A DNA stretch of 21,420 nt from CAZUCD01 sp964618855 (GCA_964618855.1 CAZUCD010000059.1:1-21420), one strand, 5' to 3'. Shown: positions 1 through 7,936, numbered from the stretch's first letter. Translations and numbers: made by a program. Notes: generated by a model from the sequence alone, not told the origin.

Positions 1-1016
<1,016 letters not shown>

Positions 1017-1140
1017 GACGAGGTTCCTTGTTGGGGTTGCTGGTCGATGCGTCCACGGGTCGCCAACTCCGGCTGCCGCGCCGCACAAGAGGGAAACATG
1101 ACGGCGCCGCTTGCGGGCGGGTCAAGCGTGCGTGACGCGG

Positions 1141-2403
1141 CTACGTTTCCGGGGGAGGAGCCGGGGGGATTTCTCCGGTTCCACTCCCCGGACGCGGGAC
1201 CGAGCCCAGCATGGCCAGCAGCTTGCGCCCGCGTTCCGGGCGGCACTGCGCCATCCACGCGATGCGACCGCGCAGGTGCGCCTCGAAGTCCTTGTGCGCC
1301 TCCCGGTTCTGCGATTCGAGGCTGCCCGCCCTGCGCGCGTTGGTCAGGATGGCCTTCAGGCGGTCGTACTCCAGCCGGGGAGGGGCGGGGGAGTGGTTCA
1401 CCACGAGTCCTGTGATCGTCTGCCGTCGTCCGGCGCGGTGGATGCGGAGTTTCTCCTCATGGGCCGTGAACCCGGATTCCTTCAGGATCGTCCGAACGCG
1501 GGGGATGAACCGCGAGAGGCCGCGCTTGAAGGCCTCGTCGCCGGAAAACGCGAGGTCGTCGGCATAGCGAGTGTAGGTTGCGCCGAAGCGCCGCGCCAGG
1601 CCCGACAGGCGCTTGTCCATCCGCCAGCACACGGCATTCGCGAGGGCGGGGGATGTCGGGGCGCCCTGCGGCAGAAACCGACCAACTTTCCGTTCGCGCC
1701 GGTTCCATGAGGTCGTGCACAGGAGCGCGAGGATTCGCGCCGGTTTCGGCCCGTAGCCCAGCCAAACGAAGAAGTTCCGCACCCGCCGGTAGGAGACCGC
1801 ATCGAAGAACGCACGGATGTCCCAGGAGCACACCACCTGCCTGCCACAGTGCGCCTCGGCATGCTGCCGGACGGAGCGCCCCTGCACGAACGCCGTCGCG
1901 GCGGGATGCACCGGCACCCTGTCGAGTATGCCGCGCAGGATCCGTCGCTGAGCCTCCTTCAGGCGCGGTTTCGGGGAGAAGAGCAGCCTCGTTCCCCCGC
2001 CCCGCTTCGGGACCTCTCGCACATGGTAGTTGCCGAGGAGGCGCTGGGATTTCGCGAACTCGGAATCGCCATCCGTCCTCCCCATGCGCGAGATGGTGTT
2101 CGGGTCGCAAAGGCCGACGAGCATGCCGTGCGAATCGACACCCAGAAAGCCGAGCATTTCGTCGATGGACTCAAGGGGAGGAAGGCCCAACTCGCGGCGT
2201 CGGTCGCGGGTCGGGCGCGCGAGTCCCTCCTGTGTCCATCCGACCGACTCGCGCTTCACCAGCCGATGCCCGGCGTACCACCGGCGGTCGACATCCCACG
2301 GTTGACGGGAGGCCTGACGCCGCGGGCCGAGGGCCGCCGCAACCCGTGAGGCCACCACGGCAATCGCAACGGCGAGGAGGGCAAGGATGACGATCGTCTT
2401 CAT
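1141..2403 (-). CDS. Retron-type reverse transcriptase with N-terminal membrane anchor
   Basis: A 420-aa RNA-directed DNA polymerase that should copy the msd part of the RNA encoded just upstream into msDNA. Residues 4-19 are an uninterrupted hydrophobic stretch followed by R20, R28, R29 and R33, which predicts one transmembrane helix with the catalytic domain in the cytoplasm. An RT N-terminal region follows (VPKRGGGTRLLFSPKPRLKE, 131-150). Retron region X appears as HAEAH (181-185; family form NAxxH). RT motif 3 has D195 in SWDIRAFFDAV, LPQGAPTSP is at 244-252, and the catalytic YADD is at 280-283. Retron region Y appears as ITGLVVN (330-336; family form VTG). The tail from 403 is Pro/Gly-rich. 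There is no maturase, endonuclease or DGR context. The ATG lies 11 nt after the a2 repeat without a recognisable Shine-Dalgarno. The next downstream gene is gltA and no separate effector gene is present. A later start would remove the membrane helix; the first ATG is preferred because it follows the RNA directly. Confidence 0.93.
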   Translation of the reverse strand: MKTIVILALLAVAIAVVASRVAAALGPRRQASRQPWDVDRRWYAGHRLVKRESVGWTQEGLARPTRDRRRELGLPPLESIDEMLGFLGVDSHGMLVGLCDPNTISRMGRTDGDSEFAKSQRLLGNYHVREVPKRGGGTRLLFSPKPRLKEAQRRILRGILDRVPVHPAATAFVQGRSVRQHAEAHCGRQVVCSWDIRAFFDAVSYRRVRNFFVWLGYGPKPARILALLCTTSWNRRERKVGRFLPQGAPTSPALANAVCWRMDKRLSGLARRFGATYTRYADDLAFSGDEAFKRGLSRFIPRVRTILKESGFTAHEEKLRIHRAGRRQTITGLVVNHSPAPPRLEYDRLKAILTNARRAGSLESQNREAHKDFEAHLRGRIAWMAQCRPERGRKLLAMLGSVPRPGSGTGEIPPAPPPET

Positions 2404-2414
2404 TGCAGGGGAGG

Positions 2415-2557
2415 TGCGGCCCGGCCTGCAACGCGCGCCTTCTTGCCAAGCAGATCCCCGACCGGGGAAGTGCTTGGCATGATCGCGAGATGGAGGCAGT
2501 GGTTCCAGCCCGGGGTAACCCCGGACAGCCCTGTTCGGGCCACCAGGCCGGGCCGCA
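2415..2557 (-). ncRNA. Retron msr-msd RNA
   Basis: The RNA is bounded by a perfect 14-bp inverted repeat. The a1 arm, read on the minus strand, is TGCGGCCCGGCCTG (2557-2544); a2 is CAGGCCGGGCCGCA (2428-2415). The base after a1 is a G (2543), where retrons carry the branching guanosine. The msr part has two hairpins: GCCC-GAACA-GGGC (2540-2528) and CCGGGG-TTA-CCCCGG (2524-2510). The msd part has one long hairpin (2479-2444). Fifteen unpaired bases (2443-2429) separate the msd hairpin from a2, so the msDNA would begin near 2429 and run with the plus-strand sequence for perhaps 60-75 nt; its end point is inferred. This order (a1, G, short hairpins, long msd hairpin, a2, RT start) is the known retron architecture, as in Ec86. 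The boundaries are read from the repeats, not measured. No convincing promoter is visible in the 59 bases between the rpsO terminator and a1. Confidence 0.88.
2415..2557 (-). repeat. Retron a1/a2 inverted repeat (14 bp, perfect)
   Basis: The arms are at 2415-2428 and 2544-2557 and are exactly complementary over 14 bp, 11 of them G:C. Pairing fails on the next base at both ends (A against C outside, G against G inside), so the repeat has sharp limits. In retrons this duplex joins the two ends of the RNA and places the branching G for priming. Confidence 0.9.
2444..2479 (-). other. msd hairpin with 2x2 internal mismatch
   Basis: The outer stem is TGCCAAGCA (2444-2452) with TGCTTGGCA (2471-2479), 9 bp and perfect. 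The inner stem is TCCCC (2455-2459) with GGGGA (2464-2468), closed by a 4-nt loop. Between the stems, G2453/A2454 face G2470/A2469, which gives a symmetrical internal loop (G.G and A.A in the DNA form, C.C and U.U in the RNA). This is the part expected to be reverse transcribed. Confidence 0.85.
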
Positions 2558-2616
2558 TCGCACGCAACTCCTCGCCGCCGGCTCCCGCCGCCTCAACCCG
2601 TTTTGCCTCGGTGCCC

Positions 2617-2653
2617 AAAAGAAAACCGCCCGACCTCGATGGGCCGGGCGGTT
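2617..2653 (-). terminator. Intrinsic terminator of rpsO
   Basis: On the minus strand a 9-bp perfect stem, AACCGCCCG paired with CGGGCGGTT (2653-2645 and 2632-2624), encloses a 12-nt partly paired loop. The 3' side runs into TTTTCTTTT. It lies about 95 nt after the rpsO stop and 60 nt before the retron RNA, so it should reduce read-through from rpsO into the retron. A second, short hairpin (GGCC-GAA-GGCC, 2736-2746) directly follows the rpsO stop without a T-run. Together with the retron RNA these elements account for the 343-base stretch between the RT start and the rpsO stop. Confidence 0.8.
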
Positions 2654-2746
2654 CGGATTCTGGATGTGATCTCCGACGAGTCCGGGGCTCAGTTGGTTGG
2701 GCGGAGAATCTGCACAACCCCGATTCCCTACCGCCGGCCTTCGGCC

Positions 2747-3016
2747 TTACTTGCGCAGGCCGAGGCGCTTGATGACCTCTCGGTAGCGGTTCACGTCGTT
2801 GCGGCGGAGGTACTCGAGGAGCCGGCGGCGCTTGCCGACGAGCATCAGCAGCCCGCGGCGGCTGTGGTGATCCTTGCTGTGCAGCTTGAAGTGGTCCGTC
2901 AGCCCGTTGATGCGCTCCGTGAGGAGGGCGATCTGGACTTCCGGGGAGCCGGTGTCCTTCTCATGCGTGCGGTAGTTCTGCACGACGGTCTGCTTGGTCT
3001 CCGATGCGAGGGCCAT
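2747..3016 (-). CDS. rpsO: Small ribosomal subunit protein uS15
   Basis: An 89-aa protein that binds 16S rRNA early in 30S assembly. The length is exactly that usual for bacterial S15. The N-terminal part carries THEKDTGSPEVQIALLTERI (17-36). Further on are the typical LxxHFKxHxKDHHSRRGL stretch (near 39-56) and GKRRRLLEYL (61-70), and the protein ends in KRLGLRK. The ATG at 3016 is chosen by homology; the frame stays open about 500 bases further upstream, but that extension has no S15 character. The Shine-Dalgarno is poor, which is compatible with the translational autoregulation known for rpsO in Escherichia coli (the structure cannot be verified here). In many bacteria pnp follows rpsO; here a terminator and the retron follow instead. 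Confidence 0.97.
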   Translation of the reverse strand: MALASETKQTVVQNYRTHEKDTGSPEVQIALLTERINGLTDHFKLHSKDHHSRRGLLMLVGKRRRLLEYLRRNDVNRYREVIKRLGLRK

Positions 3017-3317
3017 GGGGCGCTCACTTTCGTTTGGGATACCCGACCGACCCAGTTCGGCGCCGGAGTCAGCGCTCGCCCGAGTGCGGCGGAAGCGGGA
3101 AAGCCTATCCGCAGCGCCCCGTGCGTCAATGCAAGTTGCACCGAAAATCACACCTGCGATCCGATTCCGCTTGATTCCCGGCGAAGGTGCGTGGCCTTTT
3201 CCGCTTATCATGATCAACGGCACCCTTGTTTCCCGCCCGATGCGCATGTAATTTTGCGCCCGCCGTTGCGTCGACGACACGACCACACCGGCGTGTCGCA
3301 CGACGAGAGTTTCCATC
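3017..3317. other. Divergent intergenic region between rpsO and the MATE gene
   Basis: A 301-base non-coding stretch that must hold the control regions of both divergent genes. Apart from the possible rpsO promoter, it contains one inverted repeat, CGACACG (3275-3281) with CGTGTCG (3292-3298), 10 bases apart and about 20 bases before the MATE start. This could be an mRNA hairpin or an operator. No RNA gene or riboswitch is recognised. Confidence 0.4.
3102..3129 (-). promoter_or_regulatory. Possible sigma70-type promoter of rpsO
   Basis: On the minus strand TTGACG (3129-3124) and TAGGCT (3107-3102) are separated by 16 bases. The -35 box matches 5 of 6 consensus bases and the -10 box is weak. 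It would give an 80-base leader before the rpsO ATG. The match could be chance. Confidence 0.35.
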
Positions 3318-4868
3318 ATGTTACCCGAAAACACCGGCCGGAAAGTGGACCGCCCGTTGGGCGTCGCCGACAGGCCGGCGCGCCGCGCGAGGCTTTGGCT
3401 TCGCCCCCGGTGGGGGGGCGCCGGGGGGATGCGCGAGCTTGCGCAGGTCGCCGCACCCCTCATCCTGACGCAGGCCGTCCACGCGCTGAACCTGTTCCTC
3501 GACAGGCTCTTCCTCGCCAACTACGGGGCGAACGACTTCGCCGCGTGCGTGCAGGGGGGCGTGGCGTGGTGGGCGCTTGTCACGATCCCATTCGGCGTCG
3601 TGGCCTACGCAAACACGTTCGTTGCGCAGTACACAGGTGCGAACGAGCACCGCCGCGTCGGTCCCGCCTTGTGGCAGGCCATCTATCTGGCGGTCGCAGG
3701 GGCGGCCTATGCACTCGTGTTCTACCCGTTCGTGCCGTGGTTCTTCGGAATGATCGGGCACGAGGCGCCCCTGCCCGCGCTCGAGACGTCCTACTTCCGC
3801 ATCCTTCTGGCGCAGGTGCCGTTCGTGCTCGGCATCGCCGCCCTGAGCAGCTTCTACTCGGGCCGCGGGAAGAGCTGGCCCATCGTCGCCGTGAACTGCC
3901 TCACGCTGGGGGTGAATGCGTGGCTGAACTGGTGGTTCATCTTCCACGGCGGGCCCGGCGGATTGATGCCGCGCGGCATCGAGGGATGCGCCTGGGCAAC
4001 GGTCATCAGCTCCGTCGTTGGATTCGCCGCATTCGCGGCGTTGGTGCTCCACCACAGCCACGACCGTGAGTTCAACACGCGCGGGGGCTGGCGCCTCGAC
4101 CGGGACCTCATGACGAGGATGATCCGCTACGGCGTCCCCGCGGGCATCCACAACTTTGTGGACATGATCGCGTTCACGGCGTTCCTGCTCGTCGTTGGCC
4201 GGTTCGGGATCGTTTCCCAGGTGGCCAGCAACATGGGCATCAACCTGAACATGGTGGTGTTCATTCCGATGGTGGGNNNNNNNNNNGTGGGTATCTTCAC
4301 GGCCTGCCAGGTCGTGAGCGGGAAGTACGTTGCTGCCGGGCGGCCCTCAGGGGCCGAGCGCGCGACGGTCGGGGCTCTGATCGCCGCTGTCGGCTACTTC
4401 ACCGTGGTGGGCGCGATCTTCGCCCTGTTCCCGCGCGAGCTGCTCTCCATTTTCACTGCCGCCCAGAGCACGCCCGGAGTGGTCTTCGAGGAGGCCGAAA
4501 AGCTCGCGAGGCTCCTGCTGCTGATCGTCGCGCTCTACTCGCTCTTCGACGCAGTCTGCCTGGCCCTGGCCGGGACGCTCCGCGGCGCGGGGGACACGAA
4601 GTTTGTCATGTGGGCCTCGATCATCCTCTCCAGCGTCTTCCTCACGATCCCCTGCATCGCGATCGGGATGAACGCGGACCGGTTCGAGCCCGCCATGGGG
4701 ATGTACCTCTGCTGGGGCTTCCTGTCGCTTTACATCTTCTCCGCCGCCGTGTTTTACGCTTTGCGCTACAGGCAGGGTTCGTGGATGAGAATGAGGGTCA
4801 TCGAGGAGACTCTGAGCACGGACGATGTCCCGGTGCGCGAGCGGTCTCCCGAACTTCAGTCCGCATGA
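3318..4868 (+). CDS. MATE-family multidrug/cation antiporter
   Basis: An inner-membrane exporter of the MATE fold (12 transmembrane helices in two bundles), of the kind that drives out organic cations or toxins by Na+ or H+ exchange. The 516-aa product is almost wholly hydrophobic after residue 40. It starts the fold with MRELAQVAAPLILTQ (38-52), has the symmetry-related second-half start MTRMIRYGVPAGIHN (near 260), and has the late ALAGTLRGAGDTKFVMWAS signature that is typical of the family. The substrate cannot be told. The first 37 residues are a basic extension; a start at M38 (3429), preceded by a G-run, is also possible. Ten Ns at 4277-4286 hide about four residues, but the frame continues on both sides. 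The next gene starts 10 nt after the stop, so the two are probably co-transcribed. Confidence 0.9.
   Translation: MLPENTGRKVDRPLGVADRPARRARLWLRPRWGGAGGMRELAQVAAPLILTQAVHALNLFLDRLFLANYGANDFAACVQGGVAWWALVTIPFGVVAYANTFVAQYTGANEHRRVGPALWQAIYLAVAGAAYALVFYPFVPWFFGMIGHEAPLPALETSYFRILLAQVPFVLGIAALSSFYSGRGKSWPIVAVNCLTLGVNAWLNWWFIFHGGPGGLMPRGIEGCAWATVISSVVGFAAFAALVLHHSHDREFNTRGGWRLDRDLMTRMIRYGVPAGIHNFVDMIAFTAFLLVVGRFGIVSQVASNMGINLNMVVFIPMVXXXXVGIFTACQVVSGKYVAAGRPSGAERATVGALIAAVGYFTVVGAIFALFPRELLSIFTAAQSTPGVVFEEAEKLARLLLLIVALYSLFDAVCLALAGTLRGAGDTKFVMWASIILSSVFLTIPCIAIGMNADRFEPAMGMYLCWGFLSLYIFSAAVFYALRYRQGSWMRMRVIEETLSTDDVPVRERSPELQSA
4277..4286. other. Assembly gap (10 N) inside the MATE gene
   Basis: Ten undetermined bases. 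The MATE reading frame is the same before and after the gap, and conserved-looking sequence flanks it (IPMVG before, VGIFTACQ after), so the gene is probably intact and the gap short. Confidence 0.95.
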
Positions 4869-4878
4869 GGGGCAAACC

Positions 4879-5175
4879 ATGAGGCTGACACTCGATTTCG
4901 ACCGAATCCGGAGCGCCGCCGAGGCGCGGATCCCCGACGGCCCGACCGCCGTCAGGGCCATCAAGAAGACCGTGCTCGGGGGGTACATCAGGACCCTTGA
5001 GCGGATGGACCCGGCGGTCGCGGCGAACATCCTCGGCGCACAGCGCGAGTTCTTCGCCGCCGGGCGCGCCTTCTTCGAGTCGGAGATGAACCACGCCGCC
5101 AAGGCCGAGGAGAAGTTCCGCGCGCGCGTTCCGAAGCCGGTGGACATTCCGGTCACGATCCATCCCGAAGGCTGA
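4879..5175 (+). CDS. Small protein of unknown function, 98 aa
   Basis: I do not recognise a family. The protein is charged and soluble-looking, with no signal peptide, membrane segment or cysteines. From residue 14 to about 83 it alternates in a way that suggests helices (TAVRAIKKTVLGGYIRTLER, then ILGAQREFFAAGRAFFESEM), followed by a Pro-rich end (VPKPVDIPVTIHPEG). The ATG at 4879 is chosen because GAGGGG stands 6 nt upstream and the start follows the MATE stop by 10 nt. The frame is open slightly further upstream, but this would overlap MATE. Position suggests co-expression with the transporter; its role is open. Confidence 0.75.
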   Translation: MRLTLDFDRIRSAAEARIPDGPTAVRAIKKTVLGGYIRTLERMDPAVAANILGAQREFFAAGRAFFESEMNHAAKAEEKFRARVPKPVDIPVTIHPEG

Positions 5176-5178
5176 TCG

Positions 5179-5207
5179 GCGGGGGAGCGGCCCGCCCGCT
5201 CCCCCGC
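5179..5207 (+). other. Strong GC hairpin in front of trmD
   Basis: GCGGGGGAGC (5179-5188) and GCTCCCCCGC (5198-5207) are perfectly complementary over 10 bp, with a 9-base loop. It starts 3 bases after the stop of the preceding gene and ends 11 bases before the trmD initiation site. No T-run follows, so it is not a standard intrinsic terminator. It occupies the place where a ribosome binding site would normally lie. Confidence 0.7.
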
Positions 5208-5218
5208 ACGACACAACC

Positions 5219-5935
5219 ACGCACATCACCATCTTCACCCTCTTCCCCGCGTGGTTCGAGGGTGCCCTGGGCGACTCGATCCTTCGCCGCGCGCGCGAAC
5301 GCGGCCTCCTGCGGATCGACTGCGTGAACTTCCGCGACTTCGCCACGGACAAGCACAGGTCCGTGGATGATGCGCCCTACGGCGGGGGAGCGGGCATGGT
5401 CATCCGTGCCGAGCCGCTCGCGCGCGCGATGGATGCCACCATCGGACCGCCGGGATCACCGGGCAGAGCGCACGCGATTCTTACCTCACCCGGCGGCAGA
5501 ACCTTCACGCAGCGCGTTGCCGAGGAGTTCGCACGGCTCGAATCCCTTGCCGTCGTCTGCGGTCATTACGAGGGCATCGACCAGCGCATCATAGATACCC
5601 GGATCGACGAGGAAGTCAGCATCGGCGACTTCGTGCTCACGGGCGGGGAGATACCCGCGATGGCGATGGTGGATGCCGTCGCGCGGCTCCTTCCCGGCGT
5701 GCTCGGAAACGAGGACTCCGCCCCCGGGGACTCGTTCTCCACCGGTCTCCTCGAGGGACCGCAGTACACCCGCCCCGACGAGTTCGAAGGGCTCCGTGTG
5801 CCCGACGTCCTGCTCGGCGGCAACCATGCCGCCATCGAGAAGTGGCGGCGCGAGCAGGCCCTGTCGAGAACGCGCCAGCGACGCCCGGACATGCTCCCCC
5901 CGGAGCCATCGGCGAAGAAGGCGCGGTGGGAGTGA
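5219..5935 (+). CDS. trmD: tRNA (guanine-N1)-methyltransferase, ACG start
   Basis: Methylates G37 of tRNAs with S-adenosylmethionine, preventing +1 frameshifts; it is usually essential. The 238-aa product fits the family (about 240-255). It shows DDAPYGGGAGM (50-60), VVCGHYEGIDQRIIDTRIDEE (from 112) and SIGDFVLTGGE (134-144), which form the trefoil-knot SAM site. ARLLPGVLG (155-163) and DSFSTGLLEGPQYTRP (171-186) carry the expected R156 and D171 of the catalytic site. Homology places the first residue at 5219, where the codon is ACG: the product reads [M]HITIFTLFP, aligned with MWIGIISLFP of E. coli. No ATG, GTG or TTG occurs in frame within at least 110 bases upstream, and the next one downstream (GTG 5324) would delete 35 conserved residues. 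Either ACG is the real start or the base is a sequence error. Confidence 0.93.
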   Translation, partial: THITIFTLFPAWFEGALGDSILRRARERGLLRIDCVNFRDFATDKHRSVDDAPYGGGAGMVIRAEPLARAMDATIGPPGSPGRAHAILTSPGGRTFTQRVAEEFARLESLAVVCGHYEGIDQRIIDTRIDEEVSIGDFVLTGGEIPAMAMVDAVARLLPGVLGNEDSAPGDSFSTGLLEGPQYTRPDEFEGLRVPDVLLGGNHAAIEKWRREQALSRTRQRRPDMLPPEPSAKKARWE

Positions 5936-6019
5936 ACGGCCCGCGCCGGTCTGGCACTGTGATCTTGCGCCTGTGCCCGACCCGCCCATCTTCGCTGCAT
6001 CACCGAACCGAGGCCCGAC

Positions 6020-7441
6020 ATGAGTGAACCACGCCAGCCTGCCGCGCCCCTGCTGATCGAGAAGTGCCGCGTCGTCGCCACGTTTGACGACGCCGAACGC
6101 GAGCTCGAACACGCGGACATCCTCATCGACGGCAACCGGGTCGCCGCCATCGGGCCGAAGTTGCGCGAGGCATGGCGCCTGGCACCAGACACCCCTGCCA
6201 TCGACGGCCGCGGGCATGTGGCGATTCCTGGGATGGTGAACTGCCACCACCACATGTTCCAGGTGCTGACGCGGGCCATCCCGCTTGTCGCGGACAAGGA
6301 ACTCTTCGACTGGCTCGTCGGACAGTACCGAATCTGGATCGACATGGACATGGGGCACCTGCGTGCAGCGACCCTGGTCGCCATGTCAGAGCTGTTGCTG
6401 ACAGGCTGCACCACCACGACGGACCACCATTACCTCTACCCCGTCTCGCAACCGGTGGACCTCCTCGACGAGCAATTCCGCGTCGCGAAGGAACTTGGCA
6501 TCCGCTACTACCCGACGCGCGGGTCCATGACGCTCGGCGTCCGGGACGGCGGACTGCCGCCGATGGAACTGGTGGAGGAGGACGACCGCGTCCTCGCCGA
6601 CTACGACCGCCTCGCGGGGTTGTACCACGACCGGGCGGACGACGCGATGGGGCGCATCGCCTTCGCGCCGTGCTCGCCTTTCAACGTGACCGAGCGCCTC
6701 TTTCGCGAGACCGCCGTCATCGCACGGCGGCACGGCGTGCGCATGCACACGCACCTGGCGGAAACGGACGACGAGGACCGCTACTGCGCGGAGCGCTACG
6801 GGATGCGCCCGCTCGACTTCGTGGCCTCCCTTGGCTGGGAGGGTCCCGACGTTTGGTTTGCGCACTGCGTGAAGCTCAACGAGGCCGAGATGGCCCGATG
6901 CGCGAGGCACGGCACCGCAGTCGCGCACTGCCCCTCCAGCAATTGCCGGCTCGGGAGCGGCATCGCGCCCGTGCGGGCGATGCTCGACGCGGGCGTGAAA
7001 GTCGGGATCGGCGTGGACGGCAGCGCGAGCAACGACTCCGGGGACATGCTGGGGGAGGCGCGCCAGGCGCTCCTGATGGCGCGCGTCTCGCGCGGCGCCG
7101 CCGCGATGACTGCCCGTGAGGCGCTCCGGGTGGCGACCCGCGGTGGGGCCGCAGTGCTCGGGAACGATGCGCTCGGGAAGCTCGTGCCGGGTGGTTTGGC
7201 GGATGTCGTGCTCTTCGACCTCGAACAGTACGCCTACGCGGGCGGGGCCTCGGTGGACCCAATTGCCGCCATTGTGCTCTGCGGCACGCGGCACCACGTC
7301 GCATGGTCGATCATCAATGGGCGCATCGTCGTCGAGCGCGGTCAGCTCACCGGGCACTCCGAACGCGCCATCGTTGCGGCCTGCAACCGCGCCACGGAGC
7401 AGCTGATGGATTCCTCTCGCTGGCGCGGGGTTGCGCTTTAG
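6020..7441 (+). CDS. Amidohydrolase, 8-oxoguanine deaminase-like
   Basis: A 473-aa metal-dependent deaminase of the amidohydrolase superfamily (cytosine deaminase/TrzN-AtzB-like branch). The beta-sandwich ends frame a TIM barrel with the expected metal site: H76 and H78 in NCHHHMFQ, H245 in HTHLAETDDE (with E248 as proton shuttle), H282 in FAHCVKL, and D333 in GVDGSASND. The segments MFQVLTRAIP, KELFDWL and DHHYLYP (135-141) resemble the 8-oxoguanine deaminase subgroup, which converts 8-oxoguanine to urate. This is recollection of the family, and hydroxyatrazine- or guanine-deaminase-like substrates remain possible. GAGG lies 6 nt before the ATG. The gene follows trmD by 84 bases on the same strand and converges with the GyrI-like gene, leaving only 24 bases between their stops. 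Confidence 0.85.
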   Translation: MSEPRQPAAPLLIEKCRVVATFDDAERELEHADILIDGNRVAAIGPKLREAWRLAPDTPAIDGRGHVAIPGMVNCHHHMFQVLTRAIPLVADKELFDWLVGQYRIWIDMDMGHLRAATLVAMSELLLTGCTTTTDHHYLYPVSQPVDLLDEQFRVAKELGIRYYPTRGSMTLGVRDGGLPPMELVEEDDRVLADYDRLAGLYHDRADDAMGRIAFAPCSPFNVTERLFRETAVIARRHGVRMHTHLAETDDEDRYCAERYGMRPLDFVASLGWEGPDVWFAHCVKLNEAEMARCARHGTAVAHCPSSNCRLGSGIAPVRAMLDAGVKVGIGVDGSASNDSGDMLGEARQALLMARVSRGAAAMTAREALRVATRGGAAVLGNDALGKLVPGGLADVVLFDLEQYAYAGGASVDPIAAIVLCGTRHHVAWSIINGRIVVERGQLTGHSERAIVAACNRATEQLMDSSRWRGVAL

Positions 7442-7465
7442 CCCCCCGCTCGCACTGGGTTCCCG

Positions 7466-7936
7466 TCATCCCCTGCGGCGGACCGGGATGTAGAGGTCGG
7501 TGATCAGCTCCGCCTCCGGGGTGGAGCGCGGATCGCTCACGTACTCCTCGGCGAAGGCGCCCGCGCGAAGCGTCCATCCGCTGCCGGGCATCCACTCATG
7601 GAGCATGCGTGCAAACGACGGACCCAGGCCGGAGAATGGGCCCACCATCCTGTGGCGGGCATACTCTCCTCCCAGGATGTCCTGGGCCTCCACCTGGCCA
7701 TCGACTGCAAACCCGACGGGTGCCGTCATGCAGGCATCGTAGCGCAACTTCTCGGCCGGGACCGAGGTCGGGTCGTCATACGACAGCCCGAATGCCCTTG
7801 GCGCATGGGCGAAGAGGCCGTGCGCCCCCGCCCATCGCGAGAGCGCCTCCCACGCCTTGCCGCACTCCATGTATGGTCCGATGTGCCGAATGAACACGAC
7901 GTGCACGGGGGCCAATGTAACGACGGTGACTTCCAT
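7466..7936 (-). CDS. GyrI-like small-molecule-binding domain protein
   Basis: A 156-aa free-standing protein of the GyrI/SbmC type, the same fold as the effector-binding domain of AraC/MerR-type regulators such as Rob and BmrR. Recognisable stretches are FIRHIGPYMECGKAWEALSRW (from 15), GLSYDDPTSVPAEKLRYDAC (50-69), ILGGEYA and the C-terminal ELITDLYIPV. No DNA-binding domain is attached and no signal peptide is present, so it is a cytoplasmic protein that probably binds or hydrolyses a small lipophilic or cationic compound. The gene stands divergently from the cystathionine beta-synthase gene, with 153 bases between the starts, in which I see no clear operator. Confidence 0.88.
   Translation of the reverse strand: MEVTVVTLAPVHVVFIRHIGPYMECGKAWEALSRWAGAHGLFAHAPRAFGLSYDDPTSVPAEKLRYDACMTAPVGFAVDGQVEAQDILGGEYARHRMVGPFSGLGPSFARMLHEWMPGSGWTLRAGAFAEEYVSDPRSTPEAELITDLYIPVRRRG

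Noticed and set aside
1141..2403. Group II intron maturase or diversity-generating retroelement RT
   Set aside because: There is no maturase or endonuclease domain, no template/variable repeat pair, and the X and Y motifs plus the upstream a1/a2 RNA are retron-specific.
3017..3520. N-terminal extension of S15 to 257 residues
   Set aside because: The S15 family is 89 residues and the extension overlaps the divergent MATE gene.
2603..4069. Long open frame of 488 codons on the plus strand across rpsO and the MATE start
   Set aside because: It is antisense to rpsO and out of frame with MATE; long spurious frames are expected at this G+C content and the product has no recognisable domain.
5179..5207. 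The hairpin before trmD as an intrinsic terminator
   Set aside because: No T-run follows on either strand, and it lies inside the trmD initiation region.
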